Assembly (NCBI GenBank): GCA_900548265.1
Contig: URKG01000029.1
Span: 1-18,268 of the forward strand
Source: an uncultured Collinsella sp.
GTDB lineage: Bacteria > Actinomycetota > Coriobacteriia > Coriobacteriales > Coriobacteriaceae
Direction: 5' to 3'
Length of the DNA stretch: 18,268 nucleotides
The translations under genes and the position numbers were made by a program. The notes beneath the pieces were generated by a model, which worked only from the letters and a program-made list of their open reading frames with translations, was not told where the DNA came from and did not search any database. Positions 13,134-18,268 of the stretch are shown here, piece after piece. Position 1 is the first letter of the stretch; every line of letters begins with the position of its first letter.

Positions 13134-13976
13134 ATGAAGACAACGTTCAAAAAGTCCGTACTCGCATTTCTGACATGCGTCCTGGCGCTCGCCTTTGCCC
13201 TGACGGGCTGCAGTGGCGGCAGCAAAGACCCCAAGGCCAACTTCGTCGGCAGCTGGGAACTCTCGGGTGGAACCGTGGAGGGCGAAGAGCTGACCGATGA
13301 GTACATGAAGATGCTCGAGGATTGGGGTGTCCACTGCGTCCTGATTCTCGATGAGGACGGTACAGGCGCTCTCGACCTGTTCCTTGAAGTCGTCGACCTT
13401 AAATGGGAGGCAAAGGACGCCACCACCGTAACCATCACCGCCGAAGACGAGTCGCATGACATGAAGCTCAAGGACGGCAAGCTCATCCTCGAAGAAGATG
13501 ACGGCAATCTTGTCTTCACCAAGTCCGACAAGGACCTGTCCGGTACGGTGAAGAAGGATCGCGAGGCGGCCGAGAAGGAAGAGGAGATCGATGAGGCCGT
13601 CGAAGACGACGATGTCCAGAATGTCGAAATCTCCCCCGCCGTCACCGTCGCAGATGACGATCTGTGCACCATCACCATCACCGAGAAGTTCAAGGACGAC
13701 TGGGGCGACATCGGCTTTGTCGTCAACATCACCAACAAGAGCGACAAGGACCTGACCTTCTACGCTCCTTCCGGCAAGACCAACGTCAACGGCACCATGA
13801 AGGAACCCTGGTTCTCGGCTCACCTGATGCCCGGCACCAGCGCCACCGAGGAATTCACGTTCTCGAGCGGCGAGCTTGACAGCCTTGACGACCTGGTCAA
13901 CACGACCATCGGCATCGACGTCTACCTGACCGATTCCTACGAGGACGTCGCTTCTTACAGCGCAACCATCGCGTAA
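13134..13976 (+). CDS. Uncharacterised lipoprotein, 280 aa
   Basis: The signal peptide MKTTFKKS plus a hydrophobic segment ends in the lipobox LTGC with the lipidated Cys at residue 26. The mature protein has two parts: a lipocalin-like or DUF-type beta region (about 35-140, starting FVGSWELSGG with GTGALDLF and DGNLVF), a highly acidic linker (EKEEEIDEAVEDDD), and a second beta domain (about 170-280) reminiscent of Ig-like FxxDWGDIGFVVNITNKSD folds. The start at 13134 has AAGGAGG; the in-frame ATG at 13119 has no suitable site. It lies 81 bases after the SPFH gene, behind a GC-rich hairpin, so it may be a weakly coupled last gene of that cluster or a separate unit. Function unknown. Confidence 0.87.
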   Translation: MKTTFKKSVLAFLTCVLALAFALTGCSGGSKDPKANFVGSWELSGGTVEGEELTDEYMKMLEDWGVHCVLILDEDGTGALDLFLEVVDLKWEAKDATTVTITAEDESHDMKLKDGKLILEEDDGNLVFTKSDKDLSGTVKKDREAAEKEEEIDEAVEDDDVQNVEISPAVTVADDDLCTITITEKFKDDWGDIGFVVNITNKSDKDLTFYAPSGKTNVNGTMKEPWFSAHLMPGTSATEEFTFSSGELDSLDDLVNTTIGIDVYLTDSYEDVASYSATIA

Positions 13977-14029
13977 CGGCACGTAACATCAGCCGCGGAC
14001 TGGCGGACACATCCGCGCACATGCCAGGC

Positions 14030-14058
14030 GGGGCCGCAGGAAATGATCCTGCGGCCCC
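14030..14058 (+). terminator. Strong GC hairpin after the lipoprotein gene
   Basis: GGGGCCGCAGGA (14030-14041) pairs perfectly with TCCTGCGGCCCC (14047-14058) around AATGA. It starts 54 bases beyond the stop codon. Only a weak T-rich tail (GTCGTCTTG) follows, so termination is likely but not certain. Confidence 0.6.
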
Positions 14059-14095
14059 GTCGTCTTGCGCCGACAGCACCGCCCGCAAAAGCAGA

Positions 14096-14130
14096 CCGCC
14101 CGCCGTTTTTAGATGCGAAACGGCGGGCGG
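14096..14130. terminator. Bidirectional terminator between convergent genes
   Basis: CCGCCCGCCGTTT (14096-14108) pairs perfectly with AAACGGCGGGCGG (14118-14130). On the plus strand CCTATCTTT follows, and on the minus strand TCTGCTTTTG. It lies 40 bases beyond the response regulator stop codon and probably ends that operon. Confidence 0.75.
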
Positions 14131-14169
14131 CCTATCTTTACGGCGCCGGAACACGGGCGAGCGCGTCGA

Positions 14170-14793
14170 TTACGGGCGCTCCATGTTGGGAACGATGCTA
14201 CCCTCAGTCACCGCATGTACGGCCAGGCGCATGATGTTGTCGTAGCCGGTCTTGCTCAGAATCTCCGAGATGCGGCGTTTGATGGTGCCCTCACTCATAA
14301 ACAGCTCGGCCGCGATCTCGCGACGGCTCTTGCCCTCGCAGGCAAGGCGCAAAATCGACAGCTCGACATCGTCGAGTGCCGCCGTACCCGAAAAAATGCT
14401 CTCGGGCGGCTTGGGAAACGTGCAATAGCCCGCCAGCGTGGAGCGCATCACGGCGAACAGCTCGTCGATACCGACGTTCTTGTACACAAAGCTATCGACG
14501 CCCGCCTCGCGGGCCTGATCGACAAAGGTGATCTCGGGCATGCCGGTCATGATAATGATGCGACACTCAGGCAGCTGCTCCTTGATGCGTGCCGCCGCCA
14601 CGATGCCGTTTGAATCGTGTTCGGTACATACGTCCATCAGTATCATGTCCGGGCGCTCCTTGAGCGCGACACCCAAGGCCTCGGAGGCATCGGCGATCGC
14701 GGCGACGACGGTCATATCGGGCTGGTCGCCAACGGAGCGCGCCAGGCTCTCGCGCAGAATGGCCTGGTCTTCGACGATCAACACGCGGATCAT
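14170..14793 (-). CDS. NarL/FixJ-family response regulator, 207 aa
   Basis: A cytoplasmic two-component response regulator. The receiver domain (1-120) has the acidic pair E8/D9, phosphoacceptor D54 in ILMDVCTE, T83 in IMTGMP and K105 in VYKNVG, all in place. A linker leads to a LuxR-type helix-turn-helix (about 140-200) with LDDVELSILRLACEGKSRREIAAELFMSEGTIKRRISEILSKTG split by the usual recognition helix. Length is typical of the family. The start ATG at 14793 overlaps the kinase stop codon by four bases, so the two are translationally coupled and form a cognate pair. AAGGAGAAG is seen just before the start codon. The regulon is not evident in the window. Confidence 0.94.
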   Translation of the reverse strand: MIRVLIVEDQAILRESLARSVGDQPDMTVVAAIADASEALGVALKERPDMILMDVCTEHDSNGIVAAARIKEQLPECRIIIMTGMPEITFVDQAREAGVDSFVYKNVGIDELFAVMRSTLAGYCTFPKPPESIFSGTAALDDVELSILRLACEGKSRREIAAELFMSEGTIKRRISEILSKTGYDNIMRLAVHAVTEGSIVPNMERP

Positions 14794-16289
14794 GAGCTTC
14801 TCCTTTGGGATGTGTCGTTGGCGTTAAGCGGAATGGATACCGTAAGCGTAAAGGGTGGGGCGGCATGGACCTCAAGGCTGCCACCCAGATCTTGCGCGAC
14901 ATGCCTCATACCTGGGATACCCGTTCCCTCGCGATACGATACGGGGGCCGGAGACCCGTCGTTAGAAATCGTCATGCGCGCGACGGCGTCAGCATCCGTC
15001 CCCTCCTGCCACAAGCGCACATGGACCCGATGCGCCTGCGCATGCTTGGTGGCATTGGTCGAGGCCTCGCGGATAATCTGCAAAAATGCGGCGGCGACAC
15101 GTGCGTCCTCAGGCAGCGCGCCCTCAACATCGATCTGCACACTCACCAGGCCAAAAGCATGGACGATATCACCCAGCTGCTCCGCCGGCTCACTGACGCC
15201 GCCACTGCGCAGGTCGACGGCGATTGAGCGCAGCAACGGATCGATCTGCTCGAGTGACTCGTCGTCCAGGCGCCCCTCCTCCAAATAGCGATGGAGGATG
15301 GACAGGCGCTGGCCGATCACATCGTGCACGCGGGAACGCATGCGCAGGTAGGCCGCATTGTCGGCAACCTTTTTGACTTCTTCGATCTGGGCCTGGAGCT
15401 CTTGCCCCGCAAGCTCAAGCAGATGATTGGCTTGCGTCAGGCGGTCGTAGGCGTGTGCGTATTCCGTCACGTCCAGGCCGACGACGCGCTCGAACGGACG
15501 GCCCGAGACCGTAACGGAGTCACGCACGAACAGACGAATCTCGGAAGGAGAGATCTCGATCACGGCGCGATCCCTGCCAAAGCGGTCAAGGTCGATATGG
15601 GCGCGATTAGCGCTGCTTTCGGGCGTCTGCATACTGAGTGTTCGCAGGTCGTTCCATGTGCTGCTCATGTCGCGCAGATCGGTGGGCATATGAAGCTCCA
15701 CCAGGTTTTTGCGCATGCAGCGGTTCATGAGCAACGGACGGCCCCTCGGGTCTAGATACAGGATGCCCACGGGAATCACGTTGATGGTTTCAATCGTCGA
15801 GAACGCGGTAATATCCTCCTGGCGGTTACGGACGTCCATCAAGAGCGCCGCGATGGAACGGAACAGGAAGAACGTTCCCTCTGCAATAAGGACAACGGTC
15901 CACGCCGAGCCCATGGCAAAAACCACCGGTGGTGTAACGGCGACAACGAGCAACAGTTCGGCCAGCATGACGGGGCGACGATAGTGCACCATAAGTACCA
16001 CGCCATAGGCAAAGATCGCGGCATTGAGCCACAACGCTCCGCCCATTGCCCTGGCGCAAACGTCAAGCGGCACCACCAGATACGAGCCAGACGACGCGAA
16101 TAAGATGAGCGCCGAAATCATCAGGTGAAGCACAAGGCTCGCCTCATAGGCGCAAATCACCTTACGGTTATAGGGCGAGCGACGCGATGCGATGAGCGGG
16201 ACGTGAATCGTCTGCAGACACGCAGCCAGGGCAAAGACAACATCGAGCGCAACGATTTGGGGAAGGATAAGCGAAATCTGCATCGTCAC
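14790..16289 (-). CDS. NarX/DegS-type sensor histidine kinase, 499 aa
   Basis: A membrane sensor kinase expected to phosphorylate the downstream response regulator. Roughly five or six hydrophobic helices fill residues 5-152. A PAS-like segment follows (about 165-280, VIPVGILYLDPRGRPLLMNR), then a coiled coil (285-310). The HisKA_3 dimerisation segment has the phosphorylated His at 322 (RVHDVIGQRL). The ATP-binding domain has the N-box REASTNATKHA around N412 and the G-box GTGIPGM (456-461) followed by DLGGSLEV. All catalytic motifs look intact. The GTG start at 16289 overlaps the upstream gene by four bases; ATG at 16283 is an equally possible start, only two residues shorter. Middle gene of a three-gene operon. 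Confidence 0.92.
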   Translation of the reverse strand: MTMQISLILPQIVALDVVFALAACLQTIHVPLIASRRSPYNRKVICAYEASLVLHLMISALILFASSGSYLVVPLDVCARAMGGALWLNAAIFAYGVVLMVHYRRPVMLAELLLVVAVTPPVVFAMGSAWTVVLIAEGTFFLFRSIAALLMDVRNRQEDITAFSTIETINVIPVGILYLDPRGRPLLMNRCMRKNLVELHMPTDLRDMSSTWNDLRTLSMQTPESSANRAHIDLDRFGRDRAVIEISPSEIRLFVRDSVTVSGRPFERVVGLDVTEYAHAYDRLTQANHLLELAGQELQAQIEEVKKVADNAAYLRMRSRVHDVIGQRLSILHRYLEEGRLDDESLEQIDPLLRSIAVDLRSGGVSEPAEQLGDIVHAFGLVSVQIDVEGALPEDARVAAAFLQIIREASTNATKHAQAHRVHVRLWQEGTDADAVARMTISNDGSPAPVSYREGTGIPGMRHVAQDLGGSLEVHAAPPFTLTVSIPLNANDTSQRRSS

Positions 16290-18085
16290 TCACCCGCCCT
16301 CGGCATCAAGACGATCATGCGCAGCTGGCCGGGCTCGCCCTCAAGGCGGTATGCCACGTTGCGCCCTTGCAGAGCGCTTTCGAGCTCTTGCGCAGCGGGC
16401 GTCTGCGAAAGATCTTCATCATCGTTGGAAAAAAGCGTGGCGCGCAGCTCGACACTGCATCGGTCATGGTCGTCCAAGTGATACATAAGCGCCGGATGGT
16501 CGGTGGTGTAGGCAAAAAACGCAAAGTCATACACGCAGTCGTACAGCGCGCTTACCGTACTGGCGTGCAGCGGGCGCCGTATGGCGATAATCGAGGCGCA
16601 ATCGACATCGATCGTGCGCAGGTCGCTTACGAGCTCGTTGGCGATGAGCTGAATGCGGTCGCGATCAAAACCGCTCTCCCCGTGCTGTGCCAACGTGAGC
16701 GACCCCTTGCGCTTGCAATAGGCGACGAGCATCTTGGCGCGCTGCAGCATGCGGTAACGCTCGTGCGAAGACGCTTCGTCGGTCAACGGCGGCAGCGAGC
16801 TCAGCAGGCCGTACATCCCTTCGAGCGCGCGGGCAAGCGCCTGGTCCACGTCTTGGACCAGCAAGGTCTCGGCCTCTTGATCTGCCAAATGCGTCTTAAG
16901 GTCGTAGTCGGCGGCGAGCAGCTCGTTTTGACGCTGCAGCTCCATGCGACGATGTGCCAGTTCATGGTTAAGCTCATTGAGCTCCGACACGTCTTGGGCA
17001 AGCAGGGCCGATCCGCCCAGCAGTGGAAAGGCACGGTACATCACATCGGGATCGGACGCCACGGCAAAGGCATGGGCGCGGCCGTGCTCCTGGGTCCGCA
17101 ACTCCTCGCGCACGCCTACCGGCATTGGCTTTGACACCGGCGTGGCATAGACTTCCTGCAGGTCGTGCGTTAGAACTTTGAGGTCAAGCGGCAAGGTGTC
17201 GAAAATGCCGGCGATGTCGTGATATGACGGAATGACACCGCAATCGAGACAGATTTCCATCGCCACCACGCACAGGACGCAATAGACGAGCGAAAAGTTG
17301 AGCCTCCATGCCCAGGGCACGCGCAACGCATATGAGACGGCAAAGAATGCGCCACCCAGCAGTACGAGCGCCGCCGTGCCCGAGAAACGTTGGATGCGAA
17401 AGGACGAGGACCGGCCCACCAGGATAAAAAAGGCCACAAAGTTAAAGGCCGTCCACACTAAGACAGCGAAATAACCCCAGCCGTACGTGTAATCGTTGCT
17501 CCAGGTGTCGCTTGTACGGTCAAAGTGGAAGACCTGCTGGTGAACATCGTTGGTGAGCACAAATCCGATAAGCAGGATAGCCACAATCCACAGCGCAGCG
17601 CAGTAGCGGCGACCCAGGCGGTGTTGCTCCAGACCCGCAAGGCGCAGACCACACAACTGGTAGAGCAGCGGAATGAGCGTCATGGGCACGTAGTACAGGT
17701 ACCACAGCACGGTGGCATAGAACGGCGTGAACGACTTGTACTTGAGAATGACTTCGATCATCCACAGGGCGCAGATGGTGGCGACGGCAACAAGGCGGCG
17801 GCGCAGCACATAGTCCAAACAGCGCAGATAGACCGATACGCCCCAGATCGAAAATATAATTGCGGCGACAAGAAGCGGGAGAGAGCTCGAGTGGACGAGC
17901 GCATCCACGACCTCTCCGGACACCTCGCTATAGGCGGGCACGGCATTGGAAAGCTTGGAATCGGAGGCGAACAACGCCGGCAAGACTGCCAAAAGCATGA
18001 GGAACAGTGCGGTGATGGCGCCAGCGACAGCAAAGACGCGGTGACGGTATACCTGATGTGTTATGCCAACAAGGAATCGCGGCAT
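16286..18085 (-). CDS. 7TM sensor protein with degenerate kinase-like C-terminus, 599 aa
   Basis: First gene of the signalling operon. Seven to eight membrane helices occupy about residues 15-290; VLTNDVHQQVFHF and YGWGYFAVLVWTAFNF resemble the histidine-kinase N-terminal 7TM domain. A PAS-like segment (GIFDTLPLDLKVLTHDLQEVY) follows, then a coiled coil (about 375-440, rich in ELNHELAHRR and QRQNELLAADY). The remaining ~150 residues have the size and terminal pattern of an ATP-binding domain (LRMIVLMPRAGE), but lack the phospho-His segment, an N-box Asn and glycine-rich boxes, so I expect no kinase activity. It may sense a signal and act through the adjacent kinase. I start at 18085, where AGG stands upstream and the membrane region follows at once. 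ATG at 18169, with TACACT nine bases upstream and hence possibly leaderless, is an alternative. Confidence 0.8.
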   Translation of the reverse strand: MPRFLVGITHQVYRHRVFAVAGAITALFLMLLAVLPALFASDSKLSNAVPAYSEVSGEVVDALVHSSSLPLLVAAIIFSIWGVSVYLRCLDYVLRRRLVAVATICALWMIEVILKYKSFTPFYATVLWYLYYVPMTLIPLLYQLCGLRLAGLEQHRLGRRYCAALWIVAILLIGFVLTNDVHQQVFHFDRTSDTWSNDYTYGWGYFAVLVWTAFNFVAFFILVGRSSSFRIQRFSGTAALVLLGGAFFAVSYALRVPWAWRLNFSLVYCVLCVVAMEICLDCGVIPSYHDIAGIFDTLPLDLKVLTHDLQEVYATPVSKPMPVGVREELRTQEHGRAHAFAVASDPDVMYRAFPLLGGSALLAQDVSELNELNHELAHRRMELQRQNELLAADYDLKTHLADQEAETLLVQDVDQALARALEGMYGLLSSLPPLTDEASSHERYRMLQRAKMLVAYCKRKGSLTLAQHGESGFDRDRIQLIANELVSDLRTIDVDCASIIAIRRPLHASTVSALYDCVYDFAFFAYTTDHPALMYHLDDHDRCSVELRATLFSNDDEDLSQTPAAQELESALQGRNVAYRLEGEPGQLRMIVLMPRAGE

Positions 18086-18243
18086 GGCGAAGAGCCTGCC
18101 GCCCCTAGGATCCGCTACGGGCGCGGATCGGGCGGCCGCGTGGCCAGTATGTCGTGCGCGGGTACCCATAGTGCTTTTAGTGTACCGACAGGCAGGCTCA
18201 AAAAGCGGGCCACATGTCCCAAAATCCGCAGACGGCAAGGCGC

Positions 18244-18268
18244 CCGGCGAGCATTACCTGCTCGCCGG
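18244..18268. other. Perfect 10-bp hairpin at window edge
   Basis: CCGGCGAGCA (18244-18253) pairs perfectly with TGCTCGCCGG (18259-18268) around TTACC. It may be the terminator of a gene beyond the window; its tail on one side is not visible. Confidence 0.5.

Noticed and set aside
11628..13982. A 784-codon minus-strand open frame opposite the SPFH and lipoprotein genes.
   Set aside because: The plus-strand genes have recognisable domains, lipobox and ribosome binding sites; the antisense frame has none.

Overview
The window looks like chromosomal DNA from a Coriobacteriia actinobacterium, most likely a gut Collinsella-type organism. This is inferred from the high-GC coding bias, a membrane-embedded LuxR regulator of the kind common in Coriobacteriia, lipoproteins of Gram-positive type and many structured intergenic repeats. 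No rRNA, tRNA, CRISPR array, transposase or integrase was found.

Layout from left to right. (1) 1-1663: an uncharacterised lipoprotein and a stand-alone glucose-type PTS EIIA (crr), both on the minus strand; crr has a clear promoter and terminator. (2) 1664-3695: a repeat-rich island around a class II Fic protein. The fic gene is AT-richer than its neighbours, has a promoter embedded in a 14-bp inverted repeat, and is bracketed by two copies of one long palindrome. (3) 3694-7580: pyrE (minus) diverges from a Mg2+-type P-type ATPase (mgtA, plus). mgtA has a long 5' leader carrying a short ORF with a near-perfect ribosome binding site. (4) 7762-9306: a membrane-bound LuxR-type regulator, convergent with mgtA. 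(5) 9684-13976: a four-gene plus-strand cluster: a DUF4428-like double zinc-knuckle protein, a zinc-ribbon membrane protein, an SPFH/Band 7 protein ending in two zinc ribbons, and a lipoprotein. It resembles part of the Bacillus ydjFGHI (PspA-associated) envelope-stress locus, but has no pspA in view. (6) 14170-18085: a minus-strand three-gene signalling operon in the order 7TM sensor lacking kinase motifs, NarX-type histidine kinase, NarL-type response regulator.

The least expected feature is a ~169-nt structured element present twice, at 82-250 and 3528-3695. The stem sequences differ between copies but pairing is kept, while the loop, a bulge and the flanks are conserved. Both copies sit directly at the 3' end of a minus-strand gene. 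With the other repeat families (fic-flanking palindromes and GTCCCC-loop hairpins), this suggests a set of RNA- or DNA-structured intergenic elements not explained by protein-coding content.
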